DNA of 62,533 nucleotides from Gammaproteobacteria bacterium (GTDB lineage Bacteria; Pseudomonadota; Gammaproteobacteria; DSM-16500): NCBI GenBank assembly GCA_013288815.1, contig JABDBD010000012.1, positions 1 to 62,533 of the forward strand, read 5' to 3'. Shown piece by piece: positions 35,141 to 44,259 of this stretch (position 1 is its first letter; each line of letters starts with the position of its first letter). The notes under the pieces were generated by a model. It saw only the letters and a program-made list of their open reading frames with translations, ran no database searches and was not told where the DNA came from. The position numbers and the translations under genes were made by a program.

Positions 35141-36796
35141 ATGCAAGCGGATGTAGTGAACATTGGGTTAGGTTTTCTAGAGGGATTTGCACTAATCATA
35201 TCGCCTTGCATTTTGCCTATCTTACCTATCATTCTTGCAGGTTCTCTTACTGGCAGCAAAAAACGTCCCATAGGCATCATCACAGGTTTTGTTTTTATTT
35301 TCGCGCTATTTACATTTTTTTCACGAAAGCTCGTTTACTACACTGGCATCGATTTAAATTTAATTCGGCATATTTCATATGGCATTCTTCTTTTGCTTGC
35401 AATCGTTATGTTATCAACCTATCTCACTGAGAAATTTAGTTTACTAACACAACGACTTGCAAATACAGGTTCAACGCTTACTGGGGTGATTAATCCGCAG
35501 GGTGGTTTCATCAGCGGAATATTATTTGGTGGATTAACGGCGATCATCTGGACTCCTTGTGCAGGGCCTATATTAGCCGCTGTTATAGTTCAAACAGTTA
35601 TTCAAAAAACAAATCTGATGAGTTTTTTAGTATTACTGGCCTTTGGTATAGGCGCAGCGTTGCCAATGTTAATAATAGCTCTGTTTGGGAGAACCATTAT
35701 GACGCGGATGAGTTACATTAAATCGCACACCACATTATTCAGAAAAATATTAGGCGCCATCATCATTATAAGCATTGGCTGTATGATTTATCTTGAGGTA
35801 GGGATTAGCTCAGCACATGCGGAGGGAGTTTCTAATGACGCCTCATTAAGTTTACAAGGTGGTTTATCTCAACCTTATCATGCACCAGCAATCGGTGGTA
35901 TTGATGCCTGGATCAATTCACAACCCTTGCAATTGAGCGAACTAAAAGGCCATGTCGTATTAATCGATTTCTGGACTTATTCCTGTATCAACTGTATGCG
36001 AACACTACCTTATTTAAATGACTGGTATGCGAAATATCACGATAAAGGATTGATAATCATCGGTGTTCACACACCCGAATTTGATTTTGAAAAAAATTAT
36101 AATAATGTAAAAAATGCAGTAGAGCGTGACGGGATAAAATATCCAGTTGCTTTGGATAGCATGTTTGTGACATGGCAGAATTTCAATAATCAATATTGGC
36201 CAGCGCATTATTTAATTGATAAAAATGGGAACGTTGTCTATACCCATTTTGGCGAGGGAGATTATGACGCTACTGAAAATAATATTCGATACTTATTAGG
36301 TATGAAAGAGCTAGAACCCGCGGTAACCAGTGGTAAAAACCAGTCATCTGGAAATGAAACTCCTGAAACCTATTTGGGTTATGCACGTGCCAAGAATTTT
36401 TCAAGCCCTGAAGCTGTGAATAAAAACGCACCTGCGCAATACACCTTTCCTAAAGAGCTGGTTTCAAATGATTGGGCTTTACAGGGTAATTGGGTCGTTA
36501 TGCCAGATAAGGTTGTTTCGTCTCAGAAAAATGCTGCGATCAAAATTAATTTTCATGCGCGTAAAGTGTATATCGTAATGGGAAATTCAACCGACAAGCC
36601 AATTACTGTCAAATTAAAATTAGATGGTAATAACCTTTCGGTTAATAAAGGTAAGGATGTAGTTAATAGCGGTCTCAAAGTCAATCAGCATACGCTTTAT
36701 GAAACTATTGCATTCAATCAATCTAACAATGGTGTCTTGCAAGTCATTACTTCTGAGCCTGGTCTTGAGGTATATACCTTCACATTCGGTGAGTGA
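35141..36796 (+). CDS. DipZ-like thiol-disulphide electron-transfer protein
   Basis: A 551-residue protein in three parts: a CcdA/DsbD-type membrane domain (about 1-225, with SPCILPILP and WTPCAGPI cysteines), a TlpA-like thioredoxin domain in the periplasm (about 250-390, active site CINC in [14 protein letters not shown]), and a beta-rich C-terminal domain (about 420-551). It should carry electrons from cytoplasmic thioredoxin to periplasmic targets. The exported MsrB encoded just downstream is a likely target. The operators at 35020-35057 suggest TetR control. Confidence 0.85.
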   Translation: MQADVVNIGLGFLEGFALIISPCILPILPIILAGSLTGSKKRPIGIITGFVFIFALFTFFSRKLVYYTGIDLNLIRHISYGILLLLAIVMLSTYLTEKFSLLTQRLANTGSTLTGVINPQGGFISGILFGGLTAIIWTPCAGPILAAVIVQTVIQKTNLMSFLVLLAFGIGAALPMLIIALFGRTIMTRMSYIKSHTTLFRKILGAIIIISIGCMIYLEVGISSAHAEGVSNDASLSLQGGLSQPYHAPAIGGIDAWINSQPLQLSELKGHVVLIDFWTYSCINCMRTLPYLNDWYAKYHDKGLIIIGVHTPEFDFEKNYNNVKNAVERDGIKYPVALDSMFVTWQNFNNQYWPAHYLIDKNGNVVYTHFGEGDYDATENNIRYLLGMKELEPAVTSGKNQSSGNETPETYLGYARAKNFSSPEAVNKNAPAQYTFPKELVSNDWALQGNWVVMPDKVVSSQKNAAIKINFHARKVYIVMGNSTDKPITVKLKLDGNNLSVNKGKDVVNSGLKVNQHTLYETIAFNQSNNGVLQVITSEPGLEVYTFTFGE

Positions 36797-36822
36797 CGAT
36801 AACTGAAAATACAGAGGTTAGT

Positions 36823-37374
36823 ATGAAATATATTATTTATTTTATTGTGACTATTGTGATGGCATTTGCATTTGCTTTAGCTAATGCTCAAGTCAATAGC
36901 AGTAATTACCAGAAACCGGATGATAGTACTTTGAAAGCCCAGTTAACAACTATGCAATATCAGGTAACTCAGGAGGCAGGTACAGAGCCGCCATTTGATA
37001 ATGCATATTGGAAGAATGAAAGACCTGGGATCTATGTTGATGTGGTCTCAGGAGAGCCCTTGTTTAGCTCTCTAGATAAATATGATTCACATACAGGTTG
37101 GCCAAGCTTCACTAAGCCGCTCGAAGAAAACAACGTCATTTTAAAATCAGATAATAGTATATTACCTGCGCGTACAGAAGTTGTGTCAAAACAAGCGCAA
37201 TCTCATTTAGGCCATGTATTTGACGATGGGCCTGCGCCTACCAATAAGAGATATTGCATGAATTCAGCTGCACTGCGCTTTATTCCAGTGGAGGACATGC
37301 AAAAGGAAGGTTATGGTAAATATTTGTATTTATTTAAGCATCAATTACAGAATAATTCAAAACAACAAAATTAG
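36823..37374 (+). CDS. msrB: Exported methionine-R-sulfoxide reductase MsrB, zinc-free type
   Basis: About 183 residues with a signal peptide (about 1-23, ending ANAQ) and an MsrB domain with [10 protein letters not shown] and the catalytic Cys in [10 protein letters not shown]. The zinc-binding CxxC pair usual in the YVCVVCG region is replaced (YVDVVSG), so this is a zinc-free form. The ATG at 36823 has AGAGG upstream and gives the clean signal peptide; a GTG at 36793 would overlap dipZ. It repairs oxidised methionines in envelope proteins, probably reduced by the DipZ-like protein. Confidence 0.88.
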   Translation: MKYIIYFIVTIVMAFAFALANAQVNSSNYQKPDDSTLKAQLTTMQYQVTQEAGTEPPFDNAYWKNERPGIYVDVVSGEPLFSSLDKYDSHTGWPSFTKPLEENNVILKSDNSILPARTEVVSKQAQSHLGHVFDDGPAPTNKRYCMNSAALRFIPVEDMQKEGYGKYLYLFKHQLQNNSKQQN

Positions 37375-37399
37375 GCAGCTAACATCTAGGGGCTAATTT

Positions 37400-37453
37400 T
37401 TGAATGATTATGATAGAATGCGCGTTCTTAATTTTTTGAAATTTATTCTATCA
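37400..37453 (+). promoter_or_regulatory. tetR promoter and autoregulatory operator
   Basis: TTGAAT (37400-37405) and CGTTCT (37423-37428) are 17 bp apart. AGAATGCGCGTTCT (37415-37428) ends at the -10 box, and a degenerate second copy ending ATTCT lies exactly 21 bp further (37436-37449). An outer 9-bp perfect inverted repeat (TGATAGAAT/ATTCTATCA, 37411-37453) frames the region. Confidence 0.55.
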
Positions 37454-37469
37454 ACTATGGATTTGAAAT

Positions 37470-38072
37470 ATGGAACAATTAATTCAACGATCATTATCTG
37501 AAGAGATACTAGATAAGACCATGATGCTCTTTTGGGAGAAAGGGTATTTCAACACATCAATTGATGACGTTACAACCGTGACAGGTTTTAATCGCGCAGC
37601 CATTTACAAGTATTTTGGTGGAAAAGATCAGCTTTTTTTGGCGATGTTGCAGCGCTTTCGCAAAAATGTCACGGATGTTGTCACTGTCCCTTTACAAACA
37701 AAAACGAATGGCCTTAAAGGAATGCGTGATTTTTTCAATCAATTTTTAGAGCTTTATGAATCAAAAGGTTTGAAATCGCGAGGTTGTTTTTTGATTTCAA
37801 CTGCTGTTGATGTTCATGCCCATAATAAAGACGTGGCAGCCTTTATTAAAGATTTTCTCGATGACTTGCGAGCACTCTTTCAAAATTTATTGGTTTATAC
37901 AAGGGATGAGGGAATGCTAAAGCAAGGTGTAGACATTGGTTCAGTGACAGATTTCCTCGTCGGTAATTTATTTGGGTTGATGACGTTGTGTCGATCTTCT
38001 GCACCTAGACAGGTTTTTGAAAATCACATTGGTGGAATTGATAATTTTATTTCCGGACTTTCTGCCAAGTGA
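37470..38072 (+). CDS. TetR-family regulator of the redox/metal island
   Basis: A 200-residue TetR-type repressor: N-terminal helix-turn-helix (about 10-55, with TSIDDVTTVTGFNRAAIYKYFGGK) and a helical ligand or redox-sensing domain. A Cys near residue 105 (SRGCFLIS) and another near 184 could sense oxidants, as in NemR-like proteins; this is inference. It lies between the dipZ-msrB operon and a second bufferin operon. Its own promoter carries the operator shared with bufA2 and dipZ. Confidence 0.87.
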   Translation: MEQLIQRSLSEEILDKTMMLFWEKGYFNTSIDDVTTVTGFNRAAIYKYFGGKDQLFLAMLQRFRKNVTDVVTVPLQTKTNGLKGMRDFFNQFLELYESKGLKSRGCFLISTAVDVHAHNKDVAAFIKDFLDDLRALFQNLLVYTRDEGMLKQGVDIGSVTDFLVGNLFGLMTLCRSSAPRQVFENHIGGIDNFISGLSAK

Positions 38073-38120
38073 TTGTCAAAAGTAAAGAAAGTCTCTTCCA
38101 TTAATTAACAGGAGTAAATC

Positions 38121-38378
38121 ATGAGCAGAAATAAACAGATGATCGGTGCGGCACTTGCTGTTGCGGCTCTAACATTGGCGGTAGTTCCTGCTACGTCTGC
38201 ATTCGCAGATGGCGCAAGCGCTGGTGTACAATGTTTTGGTGCGAATGCTTGCAAAGGACAGGGTTCATGCAAGGGCGCGGGCAATTCCTGTAAAGGGCAA
38301 AATGCTTGTAAAGGTAAGGGATTTATTATGGAACCTACAGCCCAAGATTGCTCTAACGCAGGTGGCTCTACATCTTGA
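38121..38378 (+). CDS. bufA2: Second BufA2-type bufferin precursor
   Basis: An 85-residue precursor, a close paralogue of the peptide at 32708: signal peptide (about 1-29, ending AFA) and four to five CKG repeats (ACKGQGSCKGAG, CKGQNACKGKG). It lies 48 bp after tetR, has AGGAG before the ATG, and is followed by a strong terminator. It probably uses the BufB/BufC enzymes encoded 4-5 kb upstream. Confidence 0.85.
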   Translation: MSRNKQMIGAALAVAALTLAVVPATSAFADGASAGVQCFGANACKGQGSCKGAGNSCKGQNACKGKGFIMEPTAQDCSNAGGSTS

Positions 38379-38397
38379 TTAGATGATCTTGATGGTG

Positions 38398-38427
38398 AGG
38401 TGCGCTAGTTATTGGCGCACCTTTTTA
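38398..38427 (+). terminator. Strong terminator after the second bufA2
   Basis: An 8-bp perfect stem AGGTGCGC/GCGCACCT, 9-nt loop and TTTTT tail. It should uncouple the peptide gene from the downstream bufA1-yceI-cytochrome genes. Confidence 0.8.
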
Positions 38428-38450
38428 ATTAAGGCAAAAAAGGAATTTTT

Positions 38451-38738
38451 ATGAAAGATATTAATAAAATTGTTAAAACAGCAATGACAAGTTTATTGGC
38501 GTTAACTTCAGCAACTGCATTTGTAAATACGGCCAATTCTGCGACCGTTGAAAAAATGGAAAAATGCTATGGTATCGTTAAAACAGCATTAAATGATTGT
38601 CAAACAGCAACACAATCCTGTGCTGGATCTGCAACTAAAGATAAACAACCTGATGCTTTTATTTTTTTACCTAAAGGCGCTTGCAATAAAATTGTTGGTG
38701 GTAGTCTTATGCCAGGAGAAAAAGATAAACAAAAATAA
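38451..38738 (+). CDS. bufA1: BufA1-type bufferin precursor (DUF2282)
   Basis: A 95-residue DUF2282 precursor: signal peptide (about 1-31, ending NSA) and a short core with EKCYGIVKTALNDC, SCAG and PKGACNKI, the four-cysteine pattern of BufA1. It differs from the BufA2 paralogues nearby, so the island encodes two bufferin types. AAGGAAT precedes the ATG. It is followed by yceI in what looks like one operon. Confidence 0.85.
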   Translation: MKDINKIVKTAMTSLLALTSATAFVNTANSATVEKMEKCYGIVKTALNDCQTATQSCAGSATKDKQPDAFIFLPKGACNKIVGGSLMPGEKDKQK

Positions 38739-38759
38739 TTGTAACTTCGGGAGATTGTT

Positions 38760-39332
38760 ATGAAACAGGTTTTTCTAAAACTTATTATATTTGTTTTCCT
38801 ATTTTTTCCTTCAATGCTAACTTTTGCAGAAGAAGCATTTACATTCGATCCGATGCACAGTTATGTTTTATGGCATATCAATCATTTTGGATTTTCAAAT
38901 CCTTCCGGCAAGTGGTTTGTTGAAGGCACCTTAAATTTAGATGAAGCAAAACTTCAGAATAGTAAAGTAAATGTTGTTATCCATATTGATGATATGGTGA
39001 CAGGGATTCCTGAATTAGATAAACATCTTAAGGGCTCACTTTTCTTTGATACCACAAAATTTCCAACTGCAACATTTGTCAGCAATAAAATAAATGTTAC
39101 AGGTAAAAAGACTGCTCAGGTGTCTGGGATATTGACTGTACATGGTGTTTCAAAGCCGGTAATGCTGGATGTCACTCTTAATAATATGGGTATAAACCCA
39201 ATTTCAAATAAAATGTCTGTGGGTTTTAGCGCTTCCACAATAATTAAACGCTCTGATTTTGGAATCAATACCTTATTACCAGGACTGAGTGATGAAGTAA
39301 AAATTAATATCGAGGCAGAAGCTTATAAATAA
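38760..39332 (+). CDS. YceI-family periplasmic protein
   Basis: A 190-residue exported lipocalin-like protein (signal peptide about 1-23). It has the family's DPMHSYVLWHINHFGFSN start, a GSLFFDTTKFPTATF central segment and a C-terminal beta barrel. YceI proteins bind isoprenoid-like lipids such as quinones and are often paired with cytochrome b561, as here. In this setting it may supply or protect quinones under oxidative stress. Confidence 0.9.
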   Translation: MKQVFLKLIIFVFLFFPSMLTFAEEAFTFDPMHSYVLWHINHFGFSNPSGKWFVEGTLNLDEAKLQNSKVNVVIHIDDMVTGIPELDKHLKGSLFFDTTKFPTATFVSNKINVTGKKTAQVSGILTVHGVSKPVMLDVTLNNMGINPISNKMSVGFSASTIIKRSDFGINTLLPGLSDEVKINIEAEAYK

Positions 39333-39350
39333 TTAGGATGAACAAATACC

Positions 39351-39884
39351 ATGCTAATAAAAAATTCAGAATCTCATTTTGGTGTAGTCGCGATTTTGTT
39401 TCACTGGGCTATGGCTATCTTAATAATTGGGCTCCTTATTTTGGGTCTATATATGGTGAGACTACCAATTAGTCTTGAGAAACTCAAATTCTATGGCTGG
39501 CATAAAGAGTGTGGAATGTTGGCGTTTCTCTTGGTTATCGCGCGTAGCATTTGGCGGGTTTCGAATTTAATACCATCGTTGACGCTACCATGGTGGGAAA
39601 AGTTAGCTGCACGGACTGTACATTATGCTTTTTATGGATTTATGTTTGCGATGCCTATAACCGGTTGGATAATTACATCTTCCTCCGGACTGCCAGTATC
39701 ATTTTTCGGATTGTTTGTTTTTCCCGATCTCATTTCACCCAACCCAGATACCATGCAATTATTTCAACAAATACATAAATGGTTGGGATATGGATTGATT
39801 GCGACTATTTTTCTCCATGCTGCTGCGGCTCTTAAGCACCATTTTATAGATAAAGATGATATTTTAAGGCGGATGTTGTATTAA
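39351..39884 (+). CDS. Cytochrome b561
   Basis: A 177-residue membrane protein with four transmembrane helices and candidate haem-ligand histidines in LFHWAMA (helix 1), WHKECGM (helix 2) and the C-terminal LHAAAALKHH region. It moves electrons between quinol and periplasmic acceptors such as superoxide. It is 18 bp after yceI, forming the common YceI-cytochrome b561 pair. Confidence 0.9.
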   Translation: MLIKNSESHFGVVAILFHWAMAILIIGLLILGLYMVRLPISLEKLKFYGWHKECGMLAFLLVIARSIWRVSNLIPSLTLPWWEKLAARTVHYAFYGFMFAMPITGWIITSSSGLPVSFFGLFVFPDLISPNPDTMQLFQQIHKWLGYGLIATIFLHAAAALKHHFIDKDDILRRMLY

Positions 39885-39912
39885 AAAATAAATTTATGTT
39901 GGTAACCTGATT

Positions 39913-40344
39913 ATGAAAAAAATTTCTATTTCCACACAAATTTTAAATCATCTGGTTGCTATCATCAGTCTTTCCGTCGCTATTATAGCCTTGTCATATA
40001 ATACATGGCGAAATGAGCAAACAGAAAAGAATAGAAATATCCGTGCAGCAGCATTTGAGGTTTTAAAAGATCTTGGTGAGCTTCAGATTGTTATTAATTA
40101 CTCTCATTATCAGCCCGATAAAGATTTGGGAAATCCTTATCTTGGTTGGGGATACATTGCTCTCATCAATGATCTAGGGCAACTGTTACCACAGCCCATA
40201 CCAGAAAAAGTAAAAACTCTGACTGATGATTGGGGAATTAATTGGAGCAAAATCAAGAGAGATGAAGTAGCAACTGATAAGATTAGTGATGAAGTCGATA
40301 AAACTAGGGAGTCTGTTTTAGAAGTGCTTCGTAAACTGAAATAG
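39913..40344 (+). CDS. Small membrane-anchored protein, unidentified
   Basis: A 143-residue protein with one N-terminal transmembrane helix (about residues 9-30) and a charged, mostly helical soluble part. No family recognised. It follows cytochrome b561 by 28 bp, so it probably belongs to the same operon, but its role there is unknown. Confidence 0.6.
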   Translation: MKKISISTQILNHLVAIISLSVAIIALSYNTWRNEQTEKNRNIRAAAFEVLKDLGELQIVINYSHYQPDKDLGNPYLGWGYIALINDLGQLLPQPIPEKVKTLTDDWGINWSKIKRDEVATDKISDEVDKTRESVLEVLRKLK

Positions 40345-40449
40345 TTATATCATTTCTAGGCACTTTATTTATAAGAAAAGTTAGTGTCAAAAGATGTCAC
40401 TTTTATTTAAATATTTATAGTGCATGACTTAATCCAAGGAGAGATGATT

Positions 40450-40956
40450 ATGCTTAAATTATCAAAAAAAACCGTATTTTTTGCTATTTTGGCAACTAGT
40501 TTAATTACGATGCCTGTGTCATATGCTGCTGATAGCGGTCAAGGAAGTGCTGGTCTTATCTTAATGAAGGCATCTGATGTTAAATTTCACCCCGCTCCTG
40601 GATTTCCTAAAGGCGCGCAAATTATATTATTGCGTGGTGATTTGAGCCAAGCTGTACCTTACACCATTCGGTTTAAATTACCTGACGGTTTTGTCATTCC
40701 TGCGCATTGGCATTCCACAGACGAAGAAGTCACTGTGCTTTCAGGTACATTGAATGTCGGTCTGGGAGATAAAGTAGATAAAGCACAATCAACGGCATTA
40801 ACTGCCGGTGGTTTTCAGATCGTTCCAGCGAATGCACATCATTATGTCTGGGCCTCTGGCGAAACGATAATGCAACTCGATGGTATGGGACCTCGCACTA
40901 CCGTTTTTGTTAATCCAGAAGAATGGACAGCAATGATTAAGGCTAGCAATAAATAA
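40450..40956 (+). CDS. Exported cupin-domain protein
   Basis: About 168 residues with a signal peptide (about 1-27, ending SYAA) and a cupin barrel with metal-binding motifs HWHSTDEEVTVLSG and, later, HHYVWASG. Such proteins bind a metal and often act on or sense small molecules. The ATG at 40450 has AAGGAG at 8-nt spacing and gives the signal peptide. Its function in this island is unclear; metal-dependent detoxification is possible. Confidence 0.82.
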   Translation: MLKLSKKTVFFAILATSLITMPVSYAADSGQGSAGLILMKASDVKFHPAPGFPKGAQIILLRGDLSQAVPYTIRFKLPDGFVIPAHWHSTDEEVTVLSGTLNVGLGDKVDKAQSTALTAGGFQIVPANAHHYVWASGETIMQLDGMGPRTTVFVNPEEWTAMIKASNK

Positions 40957-40995
40957 GGCTGTTCGACAGACAGGATAATGAATGAAAAATCTGAA

Positions 40996-41040
40996 AACCC
41001 TTCTCTATTACTATCCGCTACATTGGGATAAAGAAGGGTT
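40996..41040. terminator. Long-loop inverted repeat between cupin and yceI genes
   Basis: AACCCTTCT (40996-41004) pairs perfectly with AGAAGGGTT (41032-41040) across a 27-nt loop. No T-run follows, so it may be a weak terminator or an RNA-processing or regulatory hairpin. Confidence 0.35.
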
Positions 41041-41092
41041 ATAGCAATATTATTTCATTAACAAAAAATGATAATTTACAAAGGATGCTATC

Positions 41093-41665
41093 ATGATTAG
41101 AGCGTGCTGGAAAAAATCGATATTTGCATTATTAGCTTTACTACCTGTGATTTGCTTAGCTGCTGCCCCTTCGTGGAAAATTGTGCCAGAGGGAAGTACT
41201 CTTACCTTTACTGCCACACAAAATGATGCGCCTGTAACGGGTAAGTTTAAAACGTTTTCCGGCGAAATCAATTTTGACCCTGATCAACTTAGTACGAGCA
41301 AAGTTAAAATTGTTGTAGATGTTGGTTCCGTAACAGATGCTTACAATGAGTTGTCAGATACACTCAAAAAATCAGAGTGGTTTAACATAAAACTCTTTCC
41401 TCAAGCTGTCTTTGAATCAAGTGAATTTGTTAAAACAGGCGATAAGACTTATCAGGCTAAAGGAACTCTCACAATTCGTGATAAAAAATTACCTATTACA
41501 CTGACATTTACTCAGGAAGAATATACGCAAACCAAAGCACGCATGAAGGGTAATACAACGATCAAGCGTACAGCCTTTGGTGTGGGGCAAGGAGAGTGGG
41601 CTGATACAAAAGCCGTTAAGGATGATGTGCAAATAAATTTCGAAATAGTTGCGGTGAAGAAATAA
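41093..41665 (+). CDS. Second YceI-family protein
   Basis: A 190-residue exported YceI protein with signal peptide (about 1-23), only partly similar to the copy at 38760. It has the SEWFNIKLFPQAVFES segment and a C-terminal barrel. It lies alone after an inverted repeat and is not in the cytochrome operon. The two copies probably bind different lipids or act under different conditions. Confidence 0.87.
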   Translation: MIRACWKKSIFALLALLPVICLAAAPSWKIVPEGSTLTFTATQNDAPVTGKFKTFSGEINFDPDQLSTSKVKIVVDVGSVTDAYNELSDTLKKSEWFNIKLFPQAVFESSEFVKTGDKTYQAKGTLTIRDKKLPITLTFTQEEYTQTKARMKGNTTIKRTAFGVGQGEWADTKAVKDDVQINFEIVAVKK

Positions 41666-41730
41666 TTACTTTGGTGGAAATTTTGTGCCAGGAAATCAGG
41701 GCAAACAAGAAGGATGGGGAATAATTTAAT

Positions 41731-41859
41731 ATGGAATTTTCATTTTCAAATTGGATTATCTCGAAATTTGGCCAGTGGCTTCCAAAAAAAAGCCCACCAC
41801 GCCGAGCTTATCTTTGTGATTTCCACCATATCCTCGAAGAAATAAAGCCTGGTATTTAA
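41731..41859 (+). pseudogene. N-terminal remnant of a YiiX-like NlpC/P60 hydrolase
   Basis: A 42-residue frame ending EEIKPGI then stop. The segment PPRRAYLCDFHHILEEIKPG resembles the N-terminus of YiiX/YebB-like NlpC/P60 hydrolases, which continue PGDVLLVEG. Here the gene is cut just before the catalytic part. GGATGGGGA lies before the ATG, so it may still be translated as a stub. Confidence 0.45.
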
Positions 41860-41905
41860 TAGATTACATTTAATCGCCAAATGTAATTAATTTATAGAGG
41901 AAATT

Positions 41906-43429
41906 ATGATGTCTGAGATGACAATGATGGCGCAACATCCAGTTATGGCGATTTCTTTTTTATCATTATTATTTATTTTTATACTTGGTATTGCGGCAGC
42001 AGCAATTTTCATTATTTTCTTAATTGATAAATTTCAGCAAAAAGATGCTATTCGTCATAATTATCCTGTTTTAGCACGTTTTCGTCCTTTTTTCGAAACG
42101 TTAGGAGATTTTTCTCGTCGTTATTTCTTTGCTATGGATCGTGAGGAAATGCCCTTTAATCGTGCTGATCGTAATTGGGTGTATAACGCTGCTGATAATA
42201 TGGATACCACACTGGCATTTGGTTCGACGAAAAATCTTAACCCACCTGGCACAGCAATATTTGTCAGTACTCCTTTCCCAACACTTGACGAAGACGCAGC
42301 ACAAACAAAACCAATGATTATAGGTCCTTTTTGTAAATTTCCTTATTCTGCAAAATCGTTATTCAATATCTCTGGTATGAGCTTTGGATCAATCTCTAAA
42401 CCAGCTATTCTTGCTTTATCAAATGGTGCCAAATTGGCTGATTGTTGGTTGAATACAGGAGAAGGTGGCTTATCGCCACATCATCTAGCTGGAGGCTGTG
42501 ATATTGTATTTCAAATAGGTACTGCAAAATATGGAGTTCGTGACGAATTTGGCGTGCTCAGTGAAGAAAAGTTAAAAGAAGTTGCAAGCTCTGAGTTTGT
42601 CAAAATGATTGAAATAAAATTGAGCCAAGGAGCAAAGCCTGGCAAAGGGGGAATACTGCCGGGTATCAAAATTACTGCAGAAGTTGCAGCGATACGGGGC
42701 ATACCCGTAGGCAAAGATTCAATTTCTCCTAATAGACATCTTGATATCAATAGTGTTCATGAAATTTTAAACGTTGTTGACAAAATAAGGACTATCACAA
42801 ATAAACCTGTGGGTATCAAATTTGTTGTGGGAGATTATGATTGGTTAGAGGAAATGTTCATTGAAATTCATAAACGCGGTCTTCGCTCTGCGCCGGATTT
42901 TATTTCTGTTGATGGTGGTGATGGCGGTACAGGTGCAGCACCTATGGCACTTTTAGATAATGTAGGTTTGCCACTTAGAGAATCTTTACCTGTTGTAGCT
43001 GATTTGCTAATTTCATACGGTTTGAAAGAGCGTGTACGTCTTATCGCTTCAGGAAAATTAGTCACACCTTCTGATGTTGCATGGGCACTATGTGTAGGAG
43101 CGGATTTTGTAAATTCGGCACGTGGATTTATGTTTGCTTTGGGATGCATTCAAGTACTTAAATGCCAAATGAATACTTGCCCAACAGGAATTGCTACCCA
43201 TAATCCACATTTACAAAAAGGTCTAAATCCTGCAAACAAGGCGGTTAAAGTTGCTAACTATGTGAAAAATTTAGTGCATGAAGTAGAAGTCATTGCACAT
43301 TCATGTGGGGTCAATGAACCTCGGCTATTAAAACGAAATCATGTAAGAATTATGCAATCTAATGATATCTCAGTTCGTTTTGATAAACTTTATCCACCGC
43401 CCACTATTAAGAGTATCAACGAGATTTGA
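41906..43429 (+). CDS. FMN-binding glutamate synthase-family protein with membrane anchor
   Basis: A 507-residue protein with one N-terminal transmembrane helix (about 14-36) and the glutamate-synthase-type FMN barrel. Motifs are GMSFGSIS, NTGEGGLSPHH, KPGKGGILPG, SVDGGDGGTGAAP and the 3Fe-4S cysteines in CIQVLKCQMNTCPTG. It lacks the amidotransferase domain of GltB, so it is a stand-alone GltB-like oxidoreductase of unknown substrate. It lies in a redox island with MsrA downstream. Confidence 0.88.
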   Translation: MMSEMTMMAQHPVMAISFLSLLFIFILGIAAAAIFIIFLIDKFQQKDAIRHNYPVLARFRPFFETLGDFSRRYFFAMDREEMPFNRADRNWVYNAADNMDTTLAFGSTKNLNPPGTAIFVSTPFPTLDEDAAQTKPMIIGPFCKFPYSAKSLFNISGMSFGSISKPAILALSNGAKLADCWLNTGEGGLSPHHLAGGCDIVFQIGTAKYGVRDEFGVLSEEKLKEVASSEFVKMIEIKLSQGAKPGKGGILPGIKITAEVAAIRGIPVGKDSISPNRHLDINSVHEILNVVDKIRTITNKPVGIKFVVGDYDWLEEMFIEIHKRGLRSAPDFISVDGGDGGTGAAPMALLDNVGLPLRESLPVVADLLISYGLKERVRLIASGKLVTPSDVAWALCVGADFVNSARGFMFALGCIQVLKCQMNTCPTGIATHNPHLQKGLNPANKAVKVANYVKNLVHEVEVIAHSCGVNEPRLLKRNHVRIMQSNDISVRFDKLYPPPTIKSINEI

Positions 43430-43530
43430 AGGTTACGTAATTTTGAAGACAAGCGTATCTGTTGCTAAAACAGGTTAATGCCAAATACGACATAAAATTT
43501 TATACTTTTTGTTCTACATGAGGGTTCTTT

Positions 43531-44127
43531 ATGAAGCTGACTAGATACGTAACTTTAATTGTGTTTATTAGTGTTATTCTTACCTGCCGTGTTTATGCCT
43601 CTCCAGTTAAAACTGAAACAGCCATTTTTGCAGGAGGATGTTTTTGGAGTATGCAGCACGATTTCGAAAATTTGCCAGGTGTCATTAGTACAACCGTGGG
43701 TTATACAGGTGGGAATGTTGCGAATCCTTCTTATGAACAAGTATCTTCTGGAACGACGGGGCATCTTGAGGCTATTAAAATTACATACAATCCAACAAAA
43801 ATTAGTTACGAAAAATTAGTTGATTTCTATTGGCATGATACCGATCCAACAGATGCATTCGGACAATTTTGTGATACGGGTAGTGAATACCACCCTGTTA
43901 TTTTCTATCTTGATAAAAAACAACAATCTATTGCGATGAATAGTAAAGAGCAGCTCGAAAATACAAAACGATTTAATGAAGTTGTAACACGGATTTTACC
44001 TGCGAAACCATTTTATCCAGCAGAAGAGTATCATCAACATTATTCTGACAAAAATCCTGCTGCATATAATGCTTATCGTACCGGCTGTAATCGTGATAGC
44101 ACCCGAGATAAAGTTTGGGGAAATTGA
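43531..44127 (+). CDS. msrA: Exported methionine-S-sulfoxide reductase MsrA
   Basis: A 198-residue protein with signal peptide (about 1-23, ending VYAS) and an MsrA domain whose catalytic [11 protein letters not shown] motif follows directly. [19 protein letters not shown] and YHQHY complete the family pattern. With the exported MsrB at 36823 it repairs both methionine sulfoxide isomers in the envelope. No paired operator was seen before it. Confidence 0.92.
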   Translation: MKLTRYVTLIVFISVILTCRVYASPVKTETAIFAGGCFWSMQHDFENLPGVISTTVGYTGGNVANPSYEQVSSGTTGHLEAIKITYNPTKISYEKLVDFYWHDTDPTDAFGQFCDTGSEYHPVIFYLDKKQQSIAMNSKEQLENTKRFNEVVTRILPAKPFYPAEEYHQHYSDKNPAAYNAYRTGCNRDSTRDKVWGN

Positions 44128-44259
44128 ATTTAATTCGTTAGCGATTAACTACACAGTGCATTTGCGCATATTTAAGATGTCTAAGTACAACTAAGGAGAA
44201 TACCGATTCAAAACGCGTCATGATTCATCCAAGATGAAACTCAAGTTGAAGGAGTCAAG

